Shown one piece after another: positions 36,725 to 48,215 of a DNA stretch of 64,000 nt. The notes below the pieces were generated by a model. It made no database searches. It was not told where the DNA came from and worked only from the letters and a program-made list of their open reading frames with translations. Positions within the stretch are counted from its first letter, which is position 1. The number at the start of each line of letters is the position of its first letter. Source of the stretch: Sphagnum magellanicum (taxonomy: Eukaryota > Streptophyta > Sphagnopsida > Sphagnales > Sphagnaceae); assembly GCA_021904315.1 (NCBI GenBank), contig CM038918.1, positions 12,601,349 through 12,665,348 of the forward strand. Direction: 5' to 3'. The position numbers and the translations under genes are program-made.

Positions 36725-36987
36725 GCCAGCATCCTTGAAAGGTCCAATTGGTGTGATTAAAAAAAAAAGGGGGGGGGGAGGATTCCTTTAATAATTAGGT
36801 ATGTTCCCTTTACATTCTAGAGATATAATGTCCTTTGGTCCCTTTACATTCTAGAGCTATAATGTCAAGGGAACAAAGGACATTATATCTCTAGAATGTA
36901 AAGGGACCATACCTAATTATTAAAGGAATACCCCCCTTTTTTCTTTTTTTTAAAATCACACCAATTGAACCTTTCAAGGATGCTGGC
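36725..36987 (+). mobile_element. 263-bp foldback element (long hairpin)
   Basis: The left arm starts GCCAGCATCCTTGAAAGG and the right arm ends with its inverted copy, CCTTTCAAGGATGCTGGC with one mismatch. Pairing continues through 'aattggtgtgatt'/'aatcacaccaatt', an A/G tract against a C/T tract, and 'attcctttaataattaggta'/'tacctaattattaaaggaat'. It goes on through 'ccctttacattctagagata'/'tatctctagaatgtaaaggg' and 'taatgtccttt'/'aaaggacatta'. Only about 36 bases in the middle stay unpaired. There is no coding capacity. It could be a foldback MITE or a source of hairpin-derived small RNA; no clear target duplication. Confidence 0.88.
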
Positions 36988-39581
36988 ACAGGACCCAATT
37001 TTGGTCCCCATATCCAGAAGAGAAATCAGCATATCTTTCTCCAAATATTTTTGGTAGTGAGTGCATTCACTATACATATACCCAATTTCTACCTTCCTAA
37101 GAACACCCTACCTATTTTACCCCTTTCATGACCTAAAAAATGACATTTCCACCAAACAAAAAAAAGGCTTTTGGCCAAGGAGTCTAGAATGTATAAACAT
37201 GTAAATTTAGGCCCATTTTTTCCCCAAAAATTATGTCATGTCCCAACTAAACATGTTTAGGGGCCATTTTCCCAAAAATATGTCATGTCCCAACTCCCTC
37301 TTTTATGCATGAAGAAAGGGGGGGGGTGAGAGGGGGGGGAGAGAGGCCTCTTCTAGGCTTCATGTTCTTTCACAACTTGCTTAGTGCTATTGGTGATGAT
37401 GGGTTTAGGTCCTAGTTTACTTTGATTTCTCCTCTTAGGGTTCCCTCCCATTGTGCCTTTTGTGCTTTTGGATGTTCAAATATGCTTGCCGGGTATGGGT
37501 GGGATATATATTTTATTTTATTTTATTTTATTTTCTCAAAATCAATATACCCTAATCAAATGCATACTCAAAATCATATAAACTTTTAAACATATATCCA
37601 TTTCATAGCCTTTGGATATATCTCACAAATATTCATATCTATGGTCAAGTATGTTCTCAAACTTAGATAAATTTTGTTATGGTAAGTCTCATCTAGACCT
37701 TAAAATCATTGTCAATGTTACGTTATGTGCAATGTGTTCAATATTGAGAAAGAGTGTGTCTCTTTATGACTTGGAGATGTAAAAACAAATTTCTTAAATC
37801 AAATTGAAGAGGAGTTTGAAGATCAATTAAATTGTCATGTTTAGCTTGTTGATATGATAAATTTTGATTTGCATTTATGTTTAGCATAACAAGTGGCATG
37901 TTGTCTGATTTGATTTGAATGCCTTATCATTTCCCTTCGTTTAGGAATCAAAATTTTATGCAATTTTATTATTGTAATTTGACATCACATGTGTGCATTT
38001 TTGTCCCACTAGATTTAAGAATGTGAAAGCTCTCTAAATAAATTTCAAAGTGTGAAAAGAAAATTCCCATTTTTTATTACATAAAATTAAAATCATTTAC
38101 CCTTACCCATTGGGTATATATATATACCCTTATCCTAGGATATATCAAAAAATATATACCCGCACAACATTGCTACCAACATGGGTGCTGGTTCACCTTG
38201 GCCATTGCCAAACTATACATACATATGTACCTACAGACTTAGGTGTTTTATTTTTTGGTGAAATTTCACCAAAATTTGACTTGAAAGATATGGTATCAAC
38301 TATACAAAGGATTTTTCATGAAAAAAATGACGCAAATTCACCAAAATGCAAAGGAAAAAAAAATCCAAATTGCCAGAGTTTTATGATGAGGTCCAGTAGG
38401 TAGCCAAGAATAAAAAAGGATTCTGGTTTTTTTTCTACTTTCATATCTAGTATGTAGCCAAATCTGGCTAAATAATCTTATGGATGATTGCCACTTTAGC
38501 TACATCACAAAATTGAAAAAAAAGAAAAAAGAAAAAAAGTGCTTACAGTGTCATATTAGAGATCATATTGCCATTAACACACCACATCCATCCCCAATTT
38601 TATAATCATTACTATCCAAAGCTATTATTGTTTTTGGCTTGCCAACAACGTTGTGAAACCTTAAACTCAATTCCTTCTAGCCTCGAACTTTACTTTAAGC
38701 TACTTTCTCACCTATGTGCTCAAACTTGACCAAAAATAAGTCCACAAAAACCACCATTGCATAGATAGACACACCATTTGGACTTCTTTGCATACACATA
38801 AATCAAATAAGAAGACTTGTTAGAGTTAAATTGTTGGAGTTGCTGAGGAAGCAATGGATCCTCTATTGCTTAATAATGGCACAAAACTTTTGGAACTCCT
38901 TTGTTATCATGGCAATGGTTCAAAGTCTTTGCAAGGCATGCCCAGATGATACCATTATCAATCACGTGGGATTATTCCTTGAAGCAGTTTTCAAGCTGAG
39001 AACGAACCCAATGCATTATACTTCCTTACAAGCTGTTAGCCTATGGTGTCCACTGGAACGACAAACACAAGCATGTTAGACCCCTAGCACATGCAATCAC
39101 CTAACTGCAAAAATTGTAAAGCACAATAGCATAGCAACCATAGCATAAAGCATGGACCATTCACCCAAAGAGACTCAATCATATAAGCTTATGTGATTCC
39201 ATAGCAAAACATTATTTCATGTGGAGATGCCTTGCAAAAGATCAAAATACACTTTGCGAAATATCATGCACCTTTTTCATAACTTTGACTTACCAAAATT
39301 GAAGCATCTTTTAAACCAATATTGTAGCTTGTCAGGATGTCAAGTGTCAATTCCACCACACTAATCCCATAAGACATGTGCCATCAATGTATCAAATTGG
39401 ATATGGACGAGATGATATCTAATTTGTGGCAATTGACAATTGACAATTGTTCATCACAATGTGAAATTTGACCACAAACACATGATGCATCCCTTAATTA
39501 AAAACAAATGACCATTTTTTCCAACAATACCATAAAACACAAAAAAAACCTAATTTGATCACTTAAAACTACATTCATCTC
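36988..39581. other. AT-rich intergenic block
   Basis: Microsatellites include (TTTTA)n at about 37508-37533 and (TA)n at about 38114. The open frame 38110-38403 lacks recognisable similarity. A possible broken gene fragment at 38.83-39.1 kb is listed separately. Nothing else could be supported. Confidence 0.45.
38840..39080 (+). pseudogene. Possible broken coding fragment, unidentified
   Basis: Two plus-strand frames give protein-like text that switches frame: VGVAEEAMDPLLLLNNGTK and LLCYHGNGSKSLQGMPR in one, then DTIINHVGLFLEAVFKLRT in another. The composition (Leu-rich helices, fewer Lys/Ile/Asn than the surroundings) is unlike random AT-rich DNA and recalls helical-repeat proteins, but I do not recognise the family. 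It may be a captured gene fragment inside a decayed transposon. Confidence 0.25.
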
Positions 39582-39902
39582 AGAGCAATTCCACCAGTTC
39601 TCAATGACCTTGCAAATCAAAATTGGGTGAAGAAACTGGCTCAGCAAAATGGTTTTCGCACAGCAAAACCTAATCCCTGCCACAGTTGCAATAAATGTGA
39701 TCTGACTGTTGCTCCCTGTTTGAGATTAGCCAATCATTATAATTGGTCCAGGTGATTTGCTATAAGCAGTCTCCCATCTACTTGCAGTCCCAGTTTTAAT
39801 TTTATGGCTGGGGTTGGGTAAAAAAAAGAAAAAACTAAACTAATCTCGGATGTGAGATTTTTTTTGCAGGGTCATCCTGCTGCGCACAGCTGGAGATGCT
39901 CT
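39582..39902 (-). mobile_element. Non-autonomous DNA transposon (MITE family M1, copy B)
   Basis: On the minus strand it begins AGAGCATCTCCAGCTGTG, preceded by TA, and ends GAACTGGTGGAATTGCTCT. These ends are imperfect inverted repeats. Internal blocks match the element at 5250-5831 throughout, without the 93-bp duplication. The short open frames inside have no homology. Confidence 0.72.
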
Positions 39903-40626
39903 TATAGGACCAACATCGCAATCTGCAAACTCATTGCTAGTTTTACAACTCTTGGAATGCTCTTTCCACATCCCCTTGCAGCCACCAACAATGTCTGAAT
40001 AAAGAAAATTCTTCATGTTGCTACAATTCAGCTCCTCAGATACCATCTTCATGTCCCACTTCCAGCAGTTCCATCCATATGGAAGTAAAAGGACCATGAA
40101 CAATTTGATCCTTTGCTTGACTATGGAGACTGGTTTGTAACAGCATCATCCACTTGTTTAGCACAAGATAACAGTTTTAAAAACTTGTTAGAGCAGAGAA
40201 ATTAACCTAATTGACAATGCTAGAATCAAACAATGACCTTTATATCACCAAAGATGAGACATTTTAGGCAATTTAATTACCTTTTAGTGAAGCTCAGGAT
40301 CCTACTTTGATATACCAATTCTGCATCCCATCATATCCAGCAAAGAATACTCACCTCTTCAGAAGTTCACGCCAACCTACTTTTGTTGGATTCTCTACAA
40401 TAGACCTGTGGTATCTGGAGATAGATCTCCAACTTCAGCAAGGATGTAAATTTTCCCCAGCAATTAGGGCTCTCTCAAACAACCCTTTAAATTGCTCCAA
40501 GCTTCCTATACTGCTTTCAACAGCATACTAGTATTGACATGATTGATGTTTGTATACAAGTGCCTAAAACAGCGAATGACAGAATCTGCTCATTTACAGA
40601 GTGAAGTTTTACAACTGGTAGCCACA
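39903..40626. other. 3' flank of the UPL5-like gene
   Basis: No gene is recognised. The part next to 40627 is probably the UPL5 3' UTR. Short plus-strand frames (40307-40531 and 40543-40752) are shadows of UTR or coding sequence on the other strand. Confidence 0.4.
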
Positions 40627-43600
40627 CTAAGAGAAGCCAAAACCTTCAGCAATGTGGCATTCAGTGATTGCGTGCAGCCTTGCATGCATGATCTGGTAAG
40701 TAGGGTAGGGTGGCAGAACCAGCTGGTAGAAGCAGGTATGAGCAGTTGGTAACCAGGAAATGTCAGTGTGTGCCTTGTGGATGTGGAACTTGGATGAAAG
40801 CCCTGCAAACCCCTCAGCTGGCAAGTGCATCAATGATGTTGAGAAGAAAAGTAACCTTCTTTGCTGCTCTGCTGACATTTTCTCTGCCACCTGTCACATT
40901 TGGTGTTCCAGACTGCCACGTGTCAAGACCAAAACCATTATGTTCAAGCAACTACAGATCTAATAAAAAACTCCCTAGAGCTCCAAGGGTGTTGCACTTA
41001 GCATGGTTCAAGATTGTGAAGAAGCAACAATTAATGTATAAATGAGGTGGTCCATCTAGCTTTTCCCTGGACTAGATTTCAGACAAAGAGTACTTCATAA
41101 AGGATCAGAGGCTCCCACTACAACAAACAGGAAGACAATGTCAAAGACTTATAATAGGGTGTTCAGAATTGCATGCTACATGTTTGTGCAAAGTGATTTA
41201 CTCTCACCTGCCAGAACCAGATTATTTGCTCATCAGTAACACTGTAGTCATGGTACTCTGTGTGGGCCTTCCAATCTTCCAAGGAGACATCACGGTCCTT
41301 CCCATACAGCATAAGATCCAGGTCCTCAGGTTCAAGAGCTTGTAGGAACTGTTGATGGGTGGCATTTACAAGCAAGTCTGATAATCCCTGTGAGAATGAC
41401 TTCACCTGCTCAGCAACTGAAGCCACCAAACGACGCTGCACAAACAGTTCCACAAAAACACGCCGATTCTTGCTACTCACGGGCATATCCTTCCCACCCA
41501 TGCAGAGTTCCATGATCTTGTGCGTTCCCAACTCCTCAACTTCACTCACAAATGTAAGCCCAAGGGAATCGGTGTCAACCACATCAGGCTCCATTTCCAG
41601 AATCTTCTTACAGCTTTCATATAGAGAAGGATCTGCATCTTTGGCATCTTCCCACAACACTGGAAGCCCTGCCAACTGCTTGAAAAAGGTGAGGGCAAAC
41701 ACTACATCGACTTGCACCCGGTGCATAAGTGCAAGGGCTATCACCCTCCCGCAAAATCTAAAGTATGTGAGATGCCCAGGGTTCACCCCTGATGCTGCAA
41801 AACAGAAAACATGAAAAGTTGAGAAGAGAATTGTTTGTCAAAAGGCCTACTCATCTACTGTTGAGAGTTACTCTTGGAGACATCAACATCAATGAACAGA
41901 ACCAAAAAAATTGAGTACCAATTATGAAGGCCGTCACATAATTATCCCCAATATACCTTCCCTCCCATCCTCCATCCAGTCAGTCTCAACCACACAGAGA
42001 TGCCAGTTCAAATTAGGATTAAGGTGCATGGGAAGCAACCAACCCACATTCATGGACATCCAGGCAAGCCTGACAAACATTTCATACTCCACTCTGGTGT
42101 GCAGCTATGGAAAAAGCCGTTCAAAGTGTCACATATTCCAGAGATTGCAAGGCAGAATCCAACTCACCAGGATTGGGGAAAAACCTGCGTCGGTCATTTG
42201 GGCAAGCCAAAAAAAGTGCGTTCTGCGGGTTGAAAATCTCTCGACAAATCATGGAAAACCACTCTCTCAAAACTCCTGGCCCAGTCGCCTCCTCAGTAGC
42301 AAACTCGACTGAGATCCCTCCTTGCAGAACCTCAGGTTCAACATATGCAAGAAGCTCAAAAGAGTCAGTCAAAAGCTGCCCACGATGCACCACTATCTCT
42401 TGCCGCTCATCATGATCATCCTGAGGCTCAGGAAGCATGGCCATGACTAGCCGCCTCTTCGAGTCAAAGTCCAACAGAATCTTGTGATCCAACAGCCACA
42501 GATCATCATCCTGCAAAACCTAAAGCAGATTCTAAGTCTTACATATATGCAGAAACATAATCTACAGTTTTGTGCTCCATATAGAATCTTGCAGGCAGCA
42601 AGAACTGCCTACATGATGATTGGACTTAACAGAGTCAAAAATTTAATAATCTTCCTTACTACAAACTTAAAAGCATGCTCAGAATAGAAATCTGGTAATA
42701 AACACTCATTGACCACTGCAACATCAACAAACATCATTGCTCATTCACAGTGTAGAATGTCATCAGCTTGAGAATCCAACATGCCCTCACATCACACAAA
42801 ATCAATAAATTGACAGCCCACCTTTCACAAGGCTAACCTGACTAGTTCAGTCTTTCTGTTCAGGATTGCAATTGCGAATCATGTGCTGCTTAAAGCTTCC
42901 AACACCATACGGCCAAAAGTACCCTACCTGCCACTGTGACTGCCTGATCAGGACATTCAAAGAAGACTGGCGCATGTGCAGCATCTCCAGCAGGTCTGTC
43001 ATAGCCCCTTCATAAAGCTTTGCAACAGCATGCAACCCCTTCAGCACTACAAGAAATGGTGCTAGTGCAAAGGGGCGTTCCTCTGATGGTGAGATACATT
43101 TCCCTTCTTTCTGTTGTTCTGCCTGTCTTTCTGCCACATGGCCAACTGCTTCCAAGCAGTTACCAATCTCTTGCAGCAAATCTTTGAACAGCTGACGCAA
43201 CCATCCATGTGACCCAATCTCAGCTCCCACAGCTGCTGCTATGTTCCCAATTATGTTGCTCTCTGGAAGACAAACCCCAGCAACCAAAATTGTCTCAAAA
43301 GAATGACATATGATAGTCTCATGGCCAGCATGAACATGAGAGAAACTGACTGAAACATTCAGATGACTAGCAGACAGTCCACTTGGCAATAAGAGACATC
43401 TCTGGAATGTGTTGGTCTGTGAAAAGGATCAACAAGCCCTGATATTATTCACTCCACAAACACATGTCACGTACTCAAATAGACCACAAGTTACAGTTCA
43501 ACACAAGCATGCATCCTGCCACAAAGTTGTCCTGCAGCAAAGTTGTCCTGTAACCTGAAAGTGAAAGACGGGCAATGTTATGACATCCTTGCAGGCACAA

Positions 43601-46269
43601 AGCTTTTACCTGACTGTAATTTACACGAGACCTCACCAGACAGTGGCTCTTCAGAGTCCCCAAGAACATCAAAATCTTGTCTGCACATGGGGGGCAATTT
43701 TGGAGCTGCAACCCACCCTGTGCTACAGGCTAGTCCAGAACCCTCAATTCCCTTGCAAACTTCCATAGCTTTACAGAGTGGTATAACAAATGCTGTAAAA
43801 TCCTTGGCTTCCTTGACATATGAAGAGAAATTGATGGGTGCGTCTGTAGCTGCATACTCACTGGCAGTCCGGCGCAGATTGGCAGTAAGGCGCAACGAGA
43901 GCTCAGTAACAAAAGGAGCAAAGTCATGCACAATACTCTCTGCTTTAGCCTCATTGAAGTAGGGGCTTCCATGTGCCATCCCCACAGTATCCAGCAGGCG
44001 AGCCAGGGCATTGCGGCACAAAGGATAAAGATTGTGATTAGGTGCACTCTTGGCTAGAAGCTTGCAAAAGTCCAGGAGCAGGGGTGCACAATGACAGTGG
44101 ATGTGGGGAGGCAAATACTCATCATTTGATGAAAGGAACAGACTAATGGAATCCTCTGCACATTCTCTGTTACTCTCAACTGGAGAGAGTAGCAGCATCA
44201 CTAATGCTAATGTTGCTCCTGCCAGCTCAAAAACCTGCAAAAGTACAACTTCCCCAGACATCCTGTCAGTGAATAATGTAGCTTTCACACAATGAGAGAG
44301 AACAAAGCATACTCTTGTGCCAAACACCCATATCTCAGTCCCTTATGGGCTGCATCAAGTTTCGGCTGTTCATCAGTTACACAAGATCTGCCCTGAAGAA
44401 CTCATCTCAAACCAAAGTCAATAATGCCATTCTGAAGAGCCCATTGTAATGACCACAGGTCCACTCCACAAACCCTAACCTGCATGTGTTCAGAGACTGG
44501 GACTGATTTCGAGGCCATTTTCAAGAACTCCTGCACACTTGCACGGATACAATCCTGGAAATGCATCAGCTTCAACCCAACCTGGCCCTGATCTACTCCA
44601 CATATCTGTCTGATGGTCGCCACAAGATCATTAATGAGCTGCCATGATGCAGGAAGTGCAGTGCTTCTCATCCGTGCCACCAAATACAGAGTTGAATCAT
44701 CAACAACTTTGCAGTCTTCCAATGTTTGATCTTGTTGCAGCTGCAGTCGACCAAATATCAACCTTTGTTCAGAGACAGGGAGTCCAGTCCTCAAGAATAT
44801 CTGCTGATAAACAGATTCAACCAAATCGGATCCATGGGCATGGAGCACTATGGTGCGTCCATCCATGTATGTCCGAACAAAAAATTGCAGTTGCGTAGGC
44901 TGTGCTTCCATGCTTGTAGATGGTTGTGCTGGATTCCTGCAAACTCCATCTATGTTATTTCTACTGCTGACTCCCCCAAATGCACTTGAAACATTGGTGC
45001 TCAAGGTATTTTGGCTACTACTAACACTAGACTCTCCAAGCACACTTATCCCACTGTTCACACAGCCATAAACACCACTAAATGACTCCTCATAAGCTAC
45101 TGTTAACCCGTCTCTTTCCACCTCTCTTCCCCAAAAACCATCCAGCTCTGTTTCCTTTCCTATCTCAAGCTCCCTTCCTGCAATATCATCTGCACCTCCA
45201 ACAGTACTCTCTGGATCAATTTGGCCTGTCTCAGTTTGCAGTGACTCATTCTCATCCCCTCCAATACCATTTGACAATCCGGAAGTAAATCCTGAGAGAT
45301 TTCCTGAGCTTCCTCCAAGTCCAGCATAGGCACTGCTACCAGAATCAACCACCCTTGACCCTATAAAAACTAATTGAAGGTCAGTGCTATTATCATCACT
45401 TCCCTCCACCATGTTTCCATCATCCCCTCTACCATTCTCATCGATCAATTCCAGTAGCCCTTTGCTGCTAGCATTCCTAAATGGTTCTTCTTCCCATGCT
45501 GAGTCATCATCGATTGCAAAGTTTCCACCCTCATCCCTCATTTGATTTTCCCCTTCAAGGGCCTGTGCCTCCCCAGTAGTACCAATAATATAACCCTCAT
45601 ACCGTTCTCTTCCACTTGATTCAGCAATGTTCCTCCCCTCCTGCACTTCCTCCCAGGATTCCCTCCGCACCCGAACCTGCAAAGTAAGATTGAAAGTGTG
45701 ACAAAGGACCATGCCAATCTTTTGCAAGGGAAAAAAAAAGCTTCTGGGTTCAGACTTCAGGCATTCATGTCTAGTAGAGTAGCAAACGCTATACAGTTGT
45801 CGTTGCTCCATGAGTGCTGTGCATCATCAAATGAATTAGAGAATCATCATCCAGCACAAAGACATGACAATTGCTGGCCCAATGCGTCTGTGTCATTAGA
45901 AAAAGGATCCGTGTTTGTTGTTACCCTAACCTGGGACGCTGCAGAAATGGCCGATTCAGCCATTCCGATTTCAAACTCCTCGAGTTTGCGTTTGCTTGAT
46001 AATGTGCGCAAGGAGGCCGTGGACTGCTGCACCAAAGCATGTGTTCGAGCCGATATCATGAAACCTCTTTCTGCATTTCTATCGCCTCCTCCTCCTCCCT
46101 CTCTGTCTACTACTACTACTCTCTCTATTCCCCTGTCCCCCACAGCTAACACGGTTCCTACAGCAGCAGCAGGAACATGAATGAGAGAGGAGGATTGTAA
46201 CGACGGCTGCTGCTGCTGATGCAACGACGCCACCACCCTATCGTCTTCTCGTAGAGCTATCACCTCCAT
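40627..46269 (-). CDS. UPL5: UPL5-type HECT E3 ubiquitin ligase (seven exons, complete)
   Basis: The predicted protein has 1229 residues. Exons in transcript order are 46269-45931, 45676-44480, 44234-43610, 43262-42928, 42510-42168, 41794-41208 and 40890-40627, all GT-AG with matching phases. Exon 1 encodes a Gln/Ala/Gly-rich start and a basic SSKRKLEEFE patch. Residues about 150-370 are acidic and Ser/Gly-rich, probably disordered. A ubiquitin-like domain lies at about 376-452 (LQFFVRTYMDGRTIVLHAHG ... STLYLVARM). A UPL5-specific helical region follows, then the HECT domain from about 850 to the end (GPGVLREWF, NPQNALFLA, FCGRVIALALMHRVQVDVVF, EDLDLMLYG). The catalytic site is HTCFYQLVLPPYPT with Cys1195. 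Domain order UBL-HECT is that of Arabidopsis UPL5, which is shorter (about 870 residues) and known for WRKY53 turnover in leaf senescence. The exon 4 acceptor at 43262 was chosen because only it keeps phase with the strong exon 3 donor. Confidence 0.94.
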
Positions 46270-47208
46270 GTTAGGTTAGGGTTGGGCTCTTCTTTACCGT
46301 AAAGTGCACGAAGAAGAGGGACGACCAACGACGAGGAGGAGGAGGAGGAAGCTTTAACGCATACACCCCTAGACAGCAAAACCACAGACAAAAACAGCGC
46401 CACAATAGCCGATACAACTACCACCCATCTCTTCTACAATTCATGTTATCATCGTGTGAACCCTTTTCCATCTCTCCTCCTGTTGGTTCTTCATCTCGAA
46501 CTCTTCGACACCCAAAGCCACCACATCTGCGCTATCTTTTTTATTGGGGGTGTTTTTTTGTTCTTGTTGTCTAAGTACCGACTCGTCCGTCATTCACTGG
46601 CTACCGCTTCCCTTCATCTGCTTCGCAACCTCAAACTCAAATGACCCTGAAGCTATGATGATGATAACTGTCCGCCTGTTGTGCGATACGGAACAACAAC
46701 AACAACAACAACAACAACTGCTTGCAAAATTACCATCTATGTACATGAGTAGGGATTATTGCTAGGCCAGTAGAGAGAAGAGCAACAAAAGAAGAGATCA
46801 AAAGGAAGGACCCGAAACCAAAAACCCAACAGAATAAGAAGTAGAAGAGAAGGACGATGATGATGATGGCAAGCGTTGTCGTCGTCGTCGTCGTCGTCGG
46901 TGGAAGCCGCCATCCAGACCCAAATTACACACAACCTAGTAGAAAGAAAAGCATGAGTGGCCAAAGAAGAAAAAAACGCCCAAAAAGGTACTAACCCAAA
47001 CCCAAATCCGGAGAAGGGAAAAAAAAAACGAAAAAAAAACAAAAAAGAGGCTCCGGTTGGTCACGTGATTGTAAAGACTTGGAGCTCAAGTACTTTATTT
47101 ATGGAAGTCTGGAGCAAGGTCCCGGTGGAACCGAAACTGAAACCGGCAAGAAACAAGGGGGGTGTCACACTGTGGCCTTGCCATTTACATTAAAACGTAG
47201 AATCTTAA
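46270..47208 (-). promoter_or_regulatory. Promoter/5' UTR region of the UPL5-like gene
   Basis: This is GC-richer sequence directly upstream of the start codon. Immediately before the ATG the coding strand reads 'caaccctaacctaac', resembling the plant telo-box (AAACCCTAA). Microsatellites are (CAA)n at about 46692-46718 and (GTC)n at about 46877-46899. Open frames on both strands are low-complexity. The transcription start was not located. Confidence 0.5.
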
Positions 47209-47676
47209 GGCAAAAGAAGAATTATGGAAACTCAAATATTTCACCATGCCAAAATATATTCTTCAAAAAAATCCTCTAAAAGAAATCCAAAATCCTTCAC
47301 GATATTATAAATTTATAATATTCTGGCAAAAGAAGAATTATAGAAACTCAAATATTTCACCATGCCAAAATATAATCTTCAAAAAATGTCCTCTAAAAGA
47401 AATCCAAAATCCTTCACGATATTATAAATTTATAATATTTTGGCAAAAGAAGAAGAATTATGGAAACTCAAATATTTCACCATGCCAAAATATATTCTTC
47501 AAAAAAAGCCTCTAAAAGAAATCCAAAATCCTTCATGATATTATAAATTTATAATATTTTGGCAAAAGAAGAATTATGGAAACTCAAATATTTCACCATG
47601 CCAAAATATAATCTTCAAAAATGTCCTCTAAAAGAAATCCAAAATCCTTCACGATATTATAAATTTATAATATTCT
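47209..47676 (+). repeat. 117-bp tandem repeat, four copies, each with a perfect 20-bp palindrome
   Basis: Units beginning 'ggcaaaagaagaattatgga' lie at 47209, 47325, 47442 and 47561 (spacing 116, 117 and 119 bp) and are almost identical. Each ends with ATATTATAAATTTATAATAT, a perfect 20-bp palindrome. The open frames through the array (for example 47246-47515) are repeats of one translated unit and probably not genes. The array lies about 0.95 kb upstream of the UPL5 start codon. Confidence 0.95.
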
Positions 47677-47977
47677 CAAGTTTCAACACAAGCCAAAATA
47701 TCATGTTTCAAAAATCCTTGTATAAAAATAGACCTATTGTTGCCTAGGGGCCAAAATCCCTTAAGCTACTATATACTCTATAATGAATCTAAACACAATA
47801 TCCTTGCCAAGGCCAACAAAGCCCCCCCCAAAAAAAGTGAAAAAAAAAGGGTGGGGAGAAACCGTGAGCATGGAGAGAGGAGAGGGATGAAAGGATAGCG
47901 TGTGAAACCTGCTTTACTTTGTTTGTTTGTTTGTTTGTTTGTTTGGCGCAAAATTGGGAAGGAAGGTTTTATTTTCA

Positions 47978-48215
47978 GACAGACCGGACCGACTAGTTTG
48001 CAAGGGAGGTTCTTCTACGATTGGGTTCCCTTGAGGGAGGGCAGCCTCGGGTTGTTCCCCAACTTCAGGAGAACTCACGAGTACAGGTACAGACAGATTG
48101 ACTAGTTAGTAATTATAGGGAAGGTTCTTGTACGAGTGGGTTCTCTTGAGGGGAGGGTAGCCTTGAGGCTGTGAATCTGAGGGCGTTCCCGAACTTATGA
48201 GAACTCATGAGTACA
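47978..48215 (+). repeat. Two-copy tandem repeat, period about 114 bp
   Basis: 'gacagaccggaccgactagt' at 47978 and 'gacagattgactagt' at 48092 each start a block with 'ggttctt.tacga.tgggtt', 'cttgaggg.agggcagcct', 'ttcc..aactt..gagaact' and 'ca.gagtaca'. The copies are moderately diverged. A (GTTT)n microsatellite precedes them at 47920-47945. Confidence 0.8.

Noticed and set aside
43475-43711. Frame continuing from UPL5 exon 3 region to 43475 (GYRTTLLQDNFVAG)
   Set aside because: I considered an extra exon after the acceptor near 43556, but no phase-compatible donor joins it to exon 4, and the 43610-43262 splice fits phase directly.
47246-47747. Open frames encoding a repeated peptide (PLKEIQNPSRYYKFI)
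   Set aside because: The peptide is a tandem DNA repeat read through. Period changes of 1-2 bp between units break the frame, and there is no promoter or start context.
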